Source: Ashinkailepas kermadecensis (taxonomy: Eukaryota > Arthropoda > Thecostraca > Neolepadidae). Taken from it: a stretch of 64,000 bases of DNA. Under the pieces are notes generated by a model, which worked only from the letters and a program-made list of their open reading frames with translations, searched no databases and had not been told where the DNA came from. Position 1 is the first letter of the stretch; the number at the start of each line of letters is the position of its first letter. The translations under genes were made by a program, and so were the position numbers. Below, in pieces: positions 52,691-64,000 of this stretch. The stretch spans positions 62,001 to 126,000 of the forward strand of contig JAOTOM010003181.1 of assembly GCA_034440615.1 (NCBI GenBank), given 5' to 3'.

Positions 52691-54602
52691 CACCCATAAC
52701 TGCCCTGCAGCACCGTCACATACATCCACCAAGTGTCCGAACCTAGGTCTCCAGGCACTCGCCAGCACTGTGGCGGCCACACAGTGGACACTGGATAGCC
52801 GCTCGGCACACCGGCACTCTGCTGTGTGCCCTTAACCACTGTCCCTGAACAACATCGAGGCGGGCGGCACATGGCGCTCCAGGATATGCCGACTGCCTGT
52901 CAGAAATGGTCGGCTCACGCGTGTGTGGGTGGGGGTGGGTGGGTGCGGATGCAGGGGCGCAGTCACTTGGGGCGATATGCAATGGGAATGTCAGGCAGAC
53001 AATTGCTGTGCGGCATGCACATAGTAAAACTGCGAGGCCGAATTCGTTCTATATTGCGTGCATAGCGGCTCCATGGGCCATCACGGTACATGGCAGGTGC
53101 TACAAACATCACCGCGTCATGATGCTGCTGGCAACCCACTTACGTGCCTGTCTCGGCATTTCGTCATGATGCTGCTGGCAACCCACTTACGTGCCTGTCT
53201 CGGCATTTCGTCATGATGCTGCTGGCAACCCACTTACGTGCCTGTCTCGGCATTTCGTCGCTTGCATCTCAGGGCGTGAACTTACGCTTTCTGTATAATG
53301 CGAAATATTAAATACAAACCTACAGCAGCCTTATGGGTGACTTCTCGGTGACTATGACTTCCCTCACTCCAAAGTTAGTTCAGTAAAGCTCCGGCTTTTT
53401 AGTTCTTATAATGATGTCTGGTGGGGCCAGGGAGCGTGAGCGTATGTGAACAGACAGTCACAGCGAATTATGCATTAGCTCAGATACACAACAAATGCAG
53501 AATGGATGCAGCCAACAGAACATCGTAGTTTTACTCCATGCCTGACGTTAGCCACTGTGTGTGTTTTTTGGTGGGGGTTGGGGGTTGAGGGTGGGGGTCG
53601 TTATCCGAAAACACATCAGGTATTAAGAAGCAGGTGCCCATGGCACATTCAACCAGGATGAAGTCAACTCATTTGCATGACATCTTACTCTCCATTACTC
53701 GGACACGTATCATTTAAATCGCGTCATAAATCAGTAAGAATAATTGCAATATAATGTTTGGAAAACCCAAGCATAACGACATAGTCCAGCGAGCGTGACC
53801 GATCCCGCGATAAAACAACAGAAACAGCCCACAGTTTTGCTGCTTTAAATGCTACACCAGATTCGAACATGGTTTCGCTAAAAGGCTTGACACTAGGCCC
53901 GGGGCGTGGGAATAGCTTTGACAGTAAGCCTGGCACACAGGTAACATCTCGATATTACGCCTTCGGAGTAGCATATCTGTTCCTAGGCTTGGGGCGAGAA
54001 CGACAAATTATTGCATGTTACGAAACGCTGACTGGCGACAGATGGGCGTTTTCTGTATATTTCGTCATCCATGCAACACTGTACAGCTCCTTGGAGCGAT
54101 GCTGTTCGTTTGATATAACAGACAGCCTTTCACTCTGGTAGGTGCATCCGTTTCAGCAATTCCCTATCGTTTTGAACGGCTATAATCATGAAAGCCGTTG
54201 TATGATTTCGCCAATTTCGGCCAATACTTCATTTTCGAAGAAGGCAGTCTTTCCACCTATGCCCCTTGCCTGTGTAGCTATATAACTAAGAGGATACTAA
54301 GCTCCGAAGGACAGCGCTGAGCCTGCCTTGGTGGCAGGTTAGTGGCCAGGTCCAAATATACGTCAAAAATTGTTCGTGACTCGTCCAGAACCCGCCTAGG
54401 TGCCACATCTTGGGTGAGCCGTTCACTTACATGAACTGCTCAGGCCGTTTCAGTTCCGGTGATCAGGCTTACGGATCCGCTTCCCCAGAAAATACATACT
54501 CGCCAACATATCTGACGGTGACTACACTATCCAATAGAGGCTATTCGAGGACTACACCAACTGTGCCTGATTGAAACAAAACACTAATGGCCTACGCGAC
54601 CC
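52691..54602. other. No gene recognised; small tandem repeat inside
   Basis: A 47-bp unit (CATGATGCTGCTGGCAACCC…) is present three times at 53,116-53,262 with no visible differences. The rest is unrecognised. Upstream KLF exons could lie here or further right. Confidence 0.6.
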
Positions 54603-54735
54603 ACTCTACTCAACCACATGTAGTGCTCATTAAGGCGGACTTAAACTTGCTGCACGAAGCTCATCTGCACGAAACTCTACTCAACCACATGTAGTGCTCA
54701 TTAAGGCGGACTTAAACTTGCTGCACGAAGCCCGT
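54603..54735. repeat. Tandem duplication, 71-bp period
   Basis: ACTCTACTCAACCACATG at 54,603 recurs at 54,674. The shared part is essentially identical. Confidence 0.95.
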
Positions 54736-54768
54736 CCCTTCAGCGACACCGTCCCGTGACTTCGGCCG

Positions 54769-54928
54769 TGACGTCAGCAGTGGGGCTGCATCAGCAGTGG
54801 GGCTACATCAGCAGCTGTGCAGCATCATCGGCTGTGTGGCATCAGGGTAGTGTGACGTCAGCGGCGGTGTGACGTCAGCGGTGGAGTGACGTCAGCGGCG
54901 ATGTGACGTCAGCGGAGATGTGACGTCA
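54769..54928. promoter_or_regulatory. Array of TGACGTCA (CRE-type) palindromes
   Basis: TGACGTCA starts at 54,853, 54,870, 54,887, 54,904 and 54,921 (exact 17-bp period), with one more at 54,769. TGACGTCA is the full CREB/ATF consensus palindrome. The units, TGACGTCAGCGGNGRNG, form a minisatellite. It lies upstream of the known KLF exons on the minus strand, in GC-rich DNA, so a promoter role is possible but unproven. Confidence 0.45.
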
Positions 54929-54939
54929 GCGTCGCCTCG

Positions 54940-55796
54940 GCGGAGGAATGCCAACAGACGGTGCACATTTACAATACTTAGGCGTGCGCATCGAGGGTGC
55001 GGCGGGCGGCGGCGGGCGCTGGATGGGCGCTCGATGGGCGCTTGTTGGGCGCGGTTTGCCCCAGTTATGAGCCCATTCAGCCAGAGTAGCCGGTTATCAC
55101 GGGAAAGGGGGATAACCGGGGCGGGAGCGTGAGCCGGTGCAGGGCCCAAGGGCGCAGGCAATGATGGCATTTACCTGACCCGGGATTGCAGAATTGGCCT
55201 CTTTCATCGCCGAGGTTCGGTGATGTACATACCCGTGTCATCTATATTTCCCTACTTTTTTCCACAAAGAGCCCAAGTAAGTGCGCCACCCACGCTGATT
55301 CACATTGCACTGGTGCTCGAAGAGGTAGCACGCAGCACCCACCCGTCAGGGTTCCCAGACGGTCATCGTGTCGAGACCCGCTACTGTGACGGCGCGTCAG
55401 GTCAGGTCACGGTGGCGACGAGTCCGGTCAGACCACACTGGCCGTCTTCTGATCAGAGCAGGGAGAGGGAGAGGGGGAGGGGAGGGGAGGGGAGGGGACG
55501 GTCCAGCGGCGGTATCGGCGCGTGAGGCGATAACCATCGGCCGGCCGTGGGAACTGCGTCGCTGCTGCTGCTCCTACCGCGCCCTGCCGCAGCCCCAGCC
55601 CTCGCTCTCGCTCACGTTCCCGGACGCCCGCCACCGGCCACCGCACGATCTGACAGTGGAGCCGCGGCAGCCGGGGTCGGGTGTGGTGACGAGCCGTCCA
55701 CAGCCGAGCCAGGTCACCACCACGGTCCTCCCAGCTCTGTCTCATTCGTCGCCAAAGTAATTGACAATCACACATGGGGACGACGCGTGGCCTTCG
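54940..55796. other. GC-rich region, no gene confirmed
   Basis: CpG-rich sequence with a G-rich run (GGGGAGGGGAGGGGAGGGG, about 55,479-55,497). Overlapping frames are open on both strands, as expected of GC-rich DNA, and none shows a recognisable domain. A 5' exon or promoter of the KLF gene here is conceivable only. Confidence 0.4.
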
Positions 55797-55945
55797 GCGT
55801 CGAAGCCAAAGCCGAAGCTGGCTGTCCAAAATAGTGCGAAGCCGAAGATAAAGACGAAGCAAGCTGTCAGAAATAGCGCGAAGCCTAAGACGAGGCCAGC
55901 AGTATACAATAGCGCGAAATCAAAGCCAAAGCAAAAATGCGAGAA
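55797..55945. repeat. Degenerate repeat of AATAGCGCGAAGCC units
   Basis: Three to four units of about 42-45 bases built on AAATAGCGCGAAGCCNAAGA, giving a Lys/Ala/Pro repeat in one frame. Related GAAGCC motifs occur at about 56,515-56,575. Confidence 0.65.
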
Positions 55946-58199
55946 AGTCGGCTCTGCAAAACTGAAGAGGAATCCGACTTTGGTGCTATGCCTACCGGTG
56001 ATACCACCACGGATGGAACATCAGCAGTGATGGCAAGGCTTCTAGACCATTTCCTTCCATACAACGCCCATACTTTTAACCTGCATTTAACATTACATTA
56101 TGTACAATTAATCCCATACGACGAAAACAAATTGGGATACACATCGCACCATTGCCTGTGGGGTGCAGCCCATGATATCAGCCGCTGGCGGACGGGAATT
56201 CCACAAGCATGCTACAATTTGACAAACAATGTAGGCACAAGTATAAAATCAAATAACGACAGCAACAATAACACCCGATACTCAATCTTAGACCAGGGTG
56301 TTCAGAGTACGATTGATGGGGTTTAAATGGCGTGGCATCCAATGCGACTTGCTATGATATCCCGATACGATTAATGCAGTAAGAGTCGTGCGACTGATCT
56401 TTTCTTCATTTAGGCTGTGAAACTTCTTGACTTCGATATTTCTGCCTTCTCCACATCAGAAATATAACATGAGATTAGCGCATTCCGCGCTTGATGGCTG
56501 GCTGGGACGCCAAAACCGAAGCCATCCAAGGGGATGAAGCTCCCACCGAAGCCAGGACCCAAGACCCGGCTTCGTGATGGCGCAGCTGAACCCGGAGTCG
56601 TCCTGGTGGCCGTGGGCAGCGTATAACTCACGACCGACACTCACAGGCCCGATTAAGCAGACAGTAAATAACTCACCGAGGCATTGCCACCAACACCGCC
56701 GGGTAACAAGGAAAAACCCAGTACGCTCGTTATTTCACCACACAAATCAAGCCAACTTAAGCGGAACCTGATCCTTGCACCAATCATGCCGGGCAGCGTA
56801 CAAGGGTAGATGGCACATTCACGCGAGTACACCGCGGCTCAATATATGCTCCACACGTCCTCCCAAATGCTGCGTGTCTTCGTGTCTGCAATTCGACTAA
56901 AAACAAGTCGGTTTTGGGCCGTGCAGCCAATCTGAAAGTAGATATATCTACCCACGCGTACTAATGCACACTGCATAGTGATGATGTTAGCGAGCGTGTG
57001 TACCAGTAATGCCACTCTTCATCCTGACCACGACAGGAGACCTTATGGTCTGATCGGGACATGCCATGCAATCAGGTAACATAGAGGTACATCTGCTTTG
57101 ATGTCGCTAATTTTCACGTACAGAGAACCAAGGAATTGGTGCTAAACTGCCATCTTGCTCCTATCACGATACGTACTAAAATCCGTTGTGTGCCTATGCG
57201 TTGCTATCGATGTCAGCACAAAAAGCGACCTGCTGAAAATATTATATTTTGCATTGATTATACTGAAGCAATCTTCTGACGCAGAAACGTTTGCCCTGTC
57301 TGTCTCACGCCAGTTGTGTGTTTGGTTCTTAAGGGGACTATGCTGGAAGATAGTACAACACTCCAATACAGTCAGTTAACGTAACGTGCGCATATGCACG
57401 GCATTATTTGCTACGACAAACCTCACTCGATCGTTTTAACACGAGCACCGGAGGCGGGGTGCCGGTCCCTCTTGCTTGTCGACGATACCTCATATACGGG
57501 CGAGTGAGTATAATGTAATGAAATCTAGTAACTTTGTTCAAAATTGATCGGCACAACCCATCCAAAAAGTGTTTGAAATCCGCTTGTAAATATAGGAACT
57601 GCGTGGTTCAAAGTCGACGGGCCGGCCGGTCGCTCGATCGCCAAGAGTTCCAGGTCACAAAGGTTTCGTCGGTGCGAAGGCGCAATGAGTCGCTGATTTC
57701 GACCTCATTCGACTCTGAAGGCATTAAAGTTGGGGTCATTAAATTTGTACTGAAGCGAATTTACTACAACCGTAATCTACTCGCCAAATCTTGGACCTTC
57801 AGCTTCAGTAGTGTCCGAGATATTAGGGGGGGGGGGGCGAATCCGTCCCCCCTTCCGGTGCGTGTTATGTGAGAGGTCATCCGGCGCGCGTGCTAATATA
57901 ACTCCCCCAGAGCGAAGGACTCAATACCATACACTATACATCTATCATGTCCTGCGTGGAACAATGCGGTAGCAATTAGATATTTGCCATGGTATTCCAG
58001 CAACAAGAGTTGCAAAGCAGCAGACTGTGAACGCCAGTGATACGGGAACTGCCTCAAAGCGAGGGGAGCGCAGAAGCCATTTTGAAGTTGATTCGTTCCA
58101 TTCAACGTCCATGTGGTCAATGTTAAGTTCGTCCGAAGCCAAGGGAGCCGCTGCCTTCTCGGCCCCCGGCGAATACCACGCCCTTGACGAACGATGTGG
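55946..58199. other. No gene recognised
   Basis: Only short ORFs. A poly-G run lies at about 57,826-57,838. Confidence 0.5.
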
Positions 58200-58580
58200 T
58201 TTAAACAGCTGACTGACGACGCTGTGGTTACAAACAGCTCACTGGTTGGGTGGTTGGTTATTGGTTTTACGACACGTCGACCGTTGAGTCATGTAGCGTC
58301 GCCAATCTCTCACGCCGATTGGTCGCGGGCGAAGAGTAGCGACAGGTGAGACTCGAACCCACAACCTTTCGATTGTGAGACGAGCATCTTACCCCTAGAC
58401 CACTCGTCCCCCAAACAGCTCACTGGGAGCGATGCTATCCCAAACAGCTGACTGGGGATGATGTCACCACAAACAGCTGACTGGAGACGGAGTCACCACA
58501 AACAGCTGACTGAGAGCAACATCACCACACACAGCTGACTGAAGGCAACAACACCTCCCACAGCTGAGTGGGAGAGCGAG
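58200..58580. repeat. 31-bp-type minisatellite interrupted by a SINE
   Basis: CAAACAGCTGACTGG-type units with GAGACGGAGTCACCA-like spacers recur on both sides of the SINE at 58,246-58,411, diverging rightwards. Confidence 0.8.
58246..58411 (-). mobile_element. SINE with tRNA-like head and 15-bp TSD
   Basis: Minus strand, from 58,411 leftwards. The head has an A-box-like AGTGGTCTAGGGGTAAGATG and a B-box GGGTTCGAGTC, the internal RNA polymerase III promoter of a tRNA. The body then runs GACCAATCGGCGTGAGAGA, ATGACTCAACGGTCGACGTG and an ACCAATAACCAACC tail. CAAACAGCTCACTGG flanks both ends (58,231-58,245 and 58,412-58,426). This spelling, with CTCACT, differs from the neighbouring array units (CTGACT), so it is a true duplication. 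The anticodon arm does not fold well, so it is not a functional tRNA. Confidence 0.9.
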
Positions 58581-59106
58581 GCCATCACAGAGAACATAGC
58601 GCGGCACTCCTTTTACGACTATGCACCATTACCTTTACAGCTGGCAATATGAACAATTACCATGAGAGTTCTGAGTCTTAATGTCAGCACGACCGTGCGG
58701 GCACCGTTGGGATAATAACCGCCTCGGGCAGCGATTTGGATTGTCATCTGCGCTGTGCAACGCCAATGAATTCGGTCAAAGGTCACCAAACGCCGCACTT
58801 GCACGAGCAGCGTCGAGCGGTTTGCACCAGCTTTCAGAACCAGTCAAAGACGAGAGCTGGTCGTGAAACAGCTACGACACCGTTCTGCCATTTTCGATGG
58901 CTCGTCGTGGCGCACGGGCGCGCCAAATTGCGGCTGTAAACGCGGCAGACGGCCACCTGAGCGTCGTTATGCCCATTGACGGGCCGTGACAGCGCGCCGG
59001 TGTTCTGGCCGCATACAGCACACGGCAGACAATGTCCGGCGCTATCTGATCTGGCCGGGCCGGCCGCCAACTGCCGCCAACGGCCGCCAACGGCCGCAGC
59101 CGGGGC
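58581..59106. other. No gene recognised
   Basis: Unique, increasingly GC-rich sequence leading into the 41-bp array. Confidence 0.5.
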
Positions 59107-59612
59107 GCCGGCTCCACACCCAGCGTCGGAAGTCGCGCGGGTCCACCGCCGGCTCCACACCCAGCGTCAGAAGGCGCGCGGGTCCACCGCCGGCTCCACA
59201 CCCAGCGTCGGAAGGCGCGCGGGTCCACCGCCGGCTCCACACCCAGCGTCGGAAGGCGCGCGGGTCCACCGCCGGCTTCACACCCAGCGTCGGAAGGCGC
59301 GCGGGTCCACCGCCGGCTCCACACCCAGCGTCGGAAGGTGCGCGGGTCCACCGCCGGCTCCACACCCAGCGTTGGAAGGCGCGCGGGTCCACCGCCGGCT
59401 CCACACCCAGCGTCAGAAGGCGCGCGGGTCCACCGCCGGCTCCATACCCAGCGTCAGAAGGCGCGCGGGTCCACCGCCGGCTCCACACCCAGCGTCAGAA
59501 GGCGCGCGGGTCCACCGCCGGCTCCACACCCAGCGTCGGAAGGTGCGCGGGTCCACCGCCGGCTCCACACCCAGCGTCGGAAGGCGCGCGGGTCCACCGC
59601 TGGAGGCGGGCG
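59107..59612. repeat. Tandem repeat, 41-bp unit, about 12 copies
   Basis: Units begin GCCGGCTCCACACCCAGCGT and run through GGCGCGCGGGTCCACC, at 59,107, 59,148 and every 41 bases after. Because 41 is not a multiple of 3, every frame cycles through all three readings without a stop, giving long ORFs on both strands. These are not genes. Confidence 0.98.
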
Positions 59613-60109
59613 ACCGTCTGCCGGCCGTCGTCCACACGGCAAAACAAATCAACGTGACGAAACGGCCGTGTGCCGAATACCAGCCGTTGCACCACGTTGC
59701 GCAGAATCAAATTAAGCCGTACTCCTCCCAGTGCAGCCGACCGGCCCGGCGTCAGCCTCGGCTGCACGTGCACGTGCACTAATCAACGGCCGGACATGGC
59801 ACACCGCTCACGCTGCCATAAGGTGCCGGAGCGCTGGACGTGTTAATCGAACTGCGGAGCCGGTGGAGGCCATCTCAGGTGACCGGGCCGACGATAAGCC
59901 GCGTCGGTCGTGTTGTCGAGACTGCACGGCGCCCTGAAATAAGCTGCCCTCTCTGCAGATTGACGATCTGATCTATAGGTCAGATAAAGTGCTCGGATAC
60001 AGCAGTCTGATGTAGTATATAGATATAGTGGTCCGATACGGTGGTCTGATATAGTGGTACGAATGCAGTTGTCCGCGTGGCATAGTTCCCAGCTATTCAA
60101 AGAGGTGAT
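59613..60109. other. No gene; diverged short repeat
   Basis: A loose repeat of GGTCTGATATAGTGGT-like units occurs at about 59,960-60,065. Nothing else is recognised. Confidence 0.5.
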
Positions 60110-60815
60110 ACTACAAACAGCTGGGTGTAGTGCAGCTGAGCAGCTAAGCAGCTGGGTAGAGGCGCAGCTGAGTAGCTGAGCAGTCAGGCAGAGGCGCATC
60201 TGAGCAGCTGAGCAGTCAGGCAGAGGCGCAGCTGAGCAGCTGAGCAGTCAGGCAGAGGCGCATCTGAGTAGCTGAGCAGTCAGGTAGAGGCGCAGCTGAG
60301 CAGTCAGGTAGAGGCGCAGCTGAGCAGCTGAGCAGTCAGGCAGAGGCGCAGCTGAGCAGCTGAGCAGTCAGGCAGAGGCGCAGCTGAGCAGCTGAGCAGT
60401 CAGGCAGAGGCGCATCTGAGCAGCTGAGCAGTCAGGCAGAGGCGCAGCTGAGTAGCTGAGCAGTCAGGCAGAGGCGCATCTGAGTAGCTGAGCAGTCAGG
60501 CAGAGGCGCAGCTGAGCAGCTGAGCAGCTGAGCAGTCAGGCAGAGGCGCAGCTGAGTAGCTGAGCAGTCAGGCAGAGGCGCAGCTGAGCAGCTGAGCAGT
60601 CAGGCAGAGGCGCATCTGAGCAGCTGAGCAGTCAGGCAGAGGCGCAGCTGAGTAGCTGAGCAGTCAGGCAGAGGCGCATCTGAGTAGCTGAGCAGTCAGG
60701 CAGAGGCGCAGCTGAGCAGCTGAGCAGCTGAGCAGTCAGGCAGAGGCGCAGCTGAGTAGCTGAGCAGTCAGGCAGAGGCGCATCTGAGCAGCTGAGCGGG
60801 TGTGATGCAACTGAG
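60110..60815. repeat. Minisatellite of GCAGCTGAGCAGCTGAGCAG + TCAGGCAGAG units
   Basis: About 23 units, mostly 30 bp, with length variants (extra GCTGAGCA) and GCATCTGAG(C/T)AG variants. A block of several units at about 60,430-60,560 recurs at about 60,620-60,750, so the array has grown by block duplication. Confidence 0.95.
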
Positions 60816-60956
60816 CTCAAAATTAAATCACAGATAACCACTAGCGCAACGACACGTTCTTGTCGGCCGCCTGATGCACGGTCGGCGGCACTGTTTCGGC
60901 CGCTTTCTACTGGCTACTCGGTAACGTCCCATGTCGCGCTCAATGGCAACATGCGC

Positions 60957-61268
60957 GGAGAAAGCGAGAGCAAGAGCAGGAGCAAGAGCATGAGCAAGAG
61001 CATGAGCAAGAGCAAGAGCAAGAGCAAGAGCAAGAGCATGAGATAGAGCAGGAGCAAGAGCAAGAGCGTGAGAGAGATAGAGAGAGAGAAGGAAAGAGGG
61101 AAGGGAAGAGGGAAGGAAAGAGGGACGGAAAGAGGGAAGGAAAGAGGGAAGGAAAGAGGGAAGGAAAGAGGGAAGGAAAGAGCGAAGGAAAGGGAGAAGG
61201 AAAGAGAGAAAGAGAGAAAGAGAGAAGGAAAGAAAGAAGGTAAGAGAGAAGGAAAGAAAGAAAGAGAG
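60957..61268. repeat. Purine-only tract (GA/AAG-rich)
   Basis: More than 300 bases almost wholly of A and G on the plus strand, first GAGCAAGAGCAA units (with C), then GGAAAGAGGGAA units, then AAGAAAGAAAG. Such homopurine tracts can form triplex (H-DNA) structures. ORFs here (poly-Ser/Phe/Leu or Glu/Lys/Arg) are artefacts. Confidence 0.95.
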
Positions 61269-61699
61269 TTTCATACGAGCCCATTTGATCTGTGCCCATG
61301 CTTACATATTGCAGGCGCTAACATTAACATATTACATAACGTTAGCTTATTAACTTTAACTTAACAAAACTGCTTACATAGTGGAGGCGCAAACATTAAC
61401 ATATTACGTTACTTTAACATATTAACTTATGAACTTTAACTTCACAAAAAGTAGCATATTAACTTTCCTTAACATATTAACATCAGATCAGCGAGTTTGA
61501 TAAACAACTGAGTTTCAATCAAACCTCTGTAGTTGACGTTTGTCCATGTTAAGACTGGTCGCCGTCGATATCACGGTCGACAAGAAGCTACCAGCAAGAA
61601 GCCGGACTTCAATCACCTCGTCTTCGTTTTGCAGAAATTTGTCGCGATGCGTCGTGCTTGGCTGGACCGACATCCTCGTTCAAAGCAATCGTTTAAAGC
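61269..61699. other. AT-rich, short repeats, no gene
   Basis: AACATATTA(A/C) and TTAACTTTAACTT motifs recur at about 61,320-61,480. Confidence 0.5.
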
Positions 61700-61995
61700 A
61701 ACCCTACAGTGGATGGAGGCATGGTGAGATTCCCTGCAGTGGGTTCAGATCTGGCAGTGTGTGTTGATGTGTGTGCAGATCAGGTCGTGTGTCCTGCGGT
61801 GAGTTCAGGCCTGACAGGACACCATGCAGTGAGTTCAGATCTGGCAGGGTGTGTTGATGTGTGTGCAGATCCGGTCGAGAGTCTTGCGGTGAGTTCAGGC
61901 CTGACAGTGTGTTCAGGTCTGGCCGGGTGTGTTGTGTGTGCAGATCAGGTCGAGTGTCCTGCGGTGAGTTCAGGTCTGGCCGGCACCGCACAGTC
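61700..61995. repeat. Irregular repeat of TGCGGTGAGTTCAGGCCTGACAG-like units
   Basis: Mixed units (CAGTGAGTTCAGATCTGGCA, GTGTGTTGATGTGTGTGCAG, ATC(A/C)GGTCGNGTGTCCTGCG) recur in changing order about six times. Confidence 0.8.
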
Positions 61996-63714
61996 GTGAC
62001 AGGGGACAGGGTATATACTGAGGCGCAACACAATCTTACCGGACGCCAACTGGGGATTCTCAGCCAGACGTGATGGTCGTGACGTGTGACTTCAATATGA
62101 CTCGTGATTCGTGACTCTAATTTCCAGCCAAACCCAACATATGGCACCAGATCGAGCACACAGTGCATCATAATTCACACAAGCACACACTTTAAGTACT
62201 GGTATCAGGGTGGCAATTCTGCACTGTGGCTGGGAAAGCCGAACGCCCCGGGGTAAACAAGGTAAACAACAAGATCAAGAAAGATCTGTGTAACACACAC
62301 ATCCGGACCTTGTTCCCGCAATATGCCTTATTAGGATTATTAGGACTGGAAAATGTATTGATACGTTAGGACAGCGGTGCATACAGTGTCGAATATGCTA
62401 GATATGTTGGGAATACGCGAGATCGATGAGGCATCCAAATCCCAAATTGGCCAGTTCAGATGCAGATCTGGTAGCCGAGATATCAGTTGATAGATGTCTG
62501 TGGCGTAACAATACCCGGTACTGGCTGATTAATGGCACCGAACAATATCGCAGACATGGCTGAGCAGAGATCAACTGCGCTTCATGCACATCAATCCTGC
62601 ACACGGGTGCAGCGTTGCCGGCGGCGACGCGGCAAATGAAGCAAATGTGACTCAACTAGTTTAATTTGGCACCGGTGCTTTGAGAGATGGTGAAACCGTG
62701 CACTTCGCTCAGCAATGCCGAATTCCTCAGCCAGCCAGGTAGGTAGGTAGGTAACAGCCAGGTATTCAGTTCCGTGGCCATGCACTCGAATACCCGGCTG
62801 ACGAACGTGCATGTGCATGGGTGTACACCGCCAATGGGGACGACCGAATTCGTCCCACCTCGCTTCCCGGGTGTATGGGAAGGGGAGATGGGGAGATCGG
62901 CAATGAAGTACTCATATTTCGGTCTGTATTCAACTGTGTCGTAGAATAAGGATGTTCAAGATCGGTCATTAAGTACTCATGACATCACCTTTCAAATTCC
63001 AGATTACCCATGCAAATTAAATAAACAGAAGTACTAGTGGGGTGTTGCAATATTTGTGACAGTTGCATGATGGTAGAAGCAGGTGGTCTTCCGATATATA
63101 ACATTACTCTTCTTTGAATTTGAACATGCAACTCGCTCGACAAGTATTGCATCCGCCATTTCACATCGGTCGATTTTTTAATGTTTGAGCATACGCAAGC
63201 GGTTGCTTGCACATGCCACAGACATCCCATTCTTAGAGAGAAAAGCATAGCGAGAAGTGTCATAAATTATTCCGCATATCAGGATACATGCATACCACAA
63301 CCGAGCCACGCTCACGAAATAGATGGAAAGGATGAACGCAATATGCAGATTTTGGTTGGATATTACTGGACACAGCTCCAACTGTAGTAGATAATTCGAC
63401 TGTCCTTTTTGCTATCGTCGGCGTTTCGATAGAGTCGCCTTTTGGCCGCTCCGAACGTCTGTCCGAATAGTGAGGAACATCGATCTGTTCTAAAGACGAG
63501 GTGTGAGCCCATGAGGTTTACTGTCAACTAATTGCAAGTACAAAAAACTAGCTGAACTGTCACGCATTGATGGTGTTCAGAAGTTCGAAGGGAAATAAAT
63601 CGCATAGTACAGATGGACACATGTTTACAAGATGATGTATCTTCAATCTGACATGCTTTAAAAAATGATGCATGGGCTTATTAGCACTTACTATGACCAC
63701 TCACAACACAGTCA
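61996..63714. other. No gene recognised
   Basis: Short ORFs only. A small (GGTA)n run lies at 62,738-62,753. Confidence 0.5.
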
Positions 63715-63776
63715 TAGATCTATGTGATCTATGTGATCTATGTGATCTATGTGATCTATGACCACAGTCATAGATC
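63706..63776. repeat. 9-bp repeat GATCTATGT between copies of CACAGTCATAGATC
   Basis: About five units of GATCTATGT are flanked on both sides by CACAGTCATAGATC. The unit edge forms the palindrome CATAGATCTATG. Confidence 0.9.
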
Positions 63777-64000
63777 ATTGGACGTAGCCGCTCTTCTTCG
63801 GATAAAACGTGTAAATGCCAAAGGATGCGGCCACCTTCTCTCTTGAACTACCCTGTCAATGAAATAGTCCCATCGTGTTATTTAAGTCAGCGAAATAATC
63901 CCACCATGTTATTAAACAAGCAATCATAAAAAGAAGACCTAATACTAAGCACATAATACGCTAGGATAGGCACTTAATTATAGTTCAGAGGCACATCGAC

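Noticed and set aside
58311..58411. Functional tRNA gene
   Set aside because: A and B boxes are present but the anticodon arm does not fold, and a SINE body, tail and target duplication are attached.
58872..59782. Long ORFs on both strands over the 41-bp array
   Set aside because: The period is not a multiple of 3 and has no stops in any phase, so all frames run open. No protein family fits.

Overview
The window looks like animal nuclear DNA, most likely from an arthropod. Three genes can be read. Two are split by GT/AG introns with matching phases: a glia maturation factor (GMF) and a Krüppel-like zinc-finger factor. GMF reads closest, from memory, to insect-type GMF. tRNA-headed SINEs, a LINE reverse transcriptase, nested DNA transposons and a very high minisatellite load agree with this. 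A crustacean is plausible, but that is inference. There are no operons, Shine-Dalgarno sites or CRISPR arrays.

Layout. 1-7,711 is repeat-rich: a possible Penelope-like end, GC-rich minisatellites and a three-level nest of DNA transposons (3,580-7,711). 7,712-16,800 is AT-rich and mostly without genes; it holds a 5'-truncated LINE on the minus strand (12,072-13,455). 16,854-19,323 holds GMF exons on the plus strand, lacking only the start exon. 21,300-22,600 is tandem repeats with two SINE copies. 24,775-26,890 is a DNA transposon with long terminal inverted repeats and a decayed minus-strand ORF, inserted between TA tracts. 27,510-28,421 is a probable single-exon secreted C-type-lectin-like protein. 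34,527-52,258 is the Krüppel-like factor on the minus strand: three exons read, with the N-terminus probably beyond. Its 13.8-kb intron is roughly 45 percent minisatellite, including a 2.5-kb array of a 10-bp unit. 52,290-64,000 holds further minisatellites, an array of CRE-like palindromes, a SINE with a target-site duplication and a purine-only tract.

The genes have no evident functional link. GMF acts on Arp2/3 actin branches, the KLF is a nuclear transcription factor, and the lectin-like protein would be secreted. Most long ORFs here are open only because they cross short-period repeats or GC-rich DNA, and they are left out. The best candidates for novelty are the transposon nest, whose outer element is built from a ~152-bp satellite carrying nuclear-receptor-type motifs and whose innermost MITE carries two ecdysone-response-type palindromes, and the KLF locus, whose exons touch minisatellites at their splice sites.
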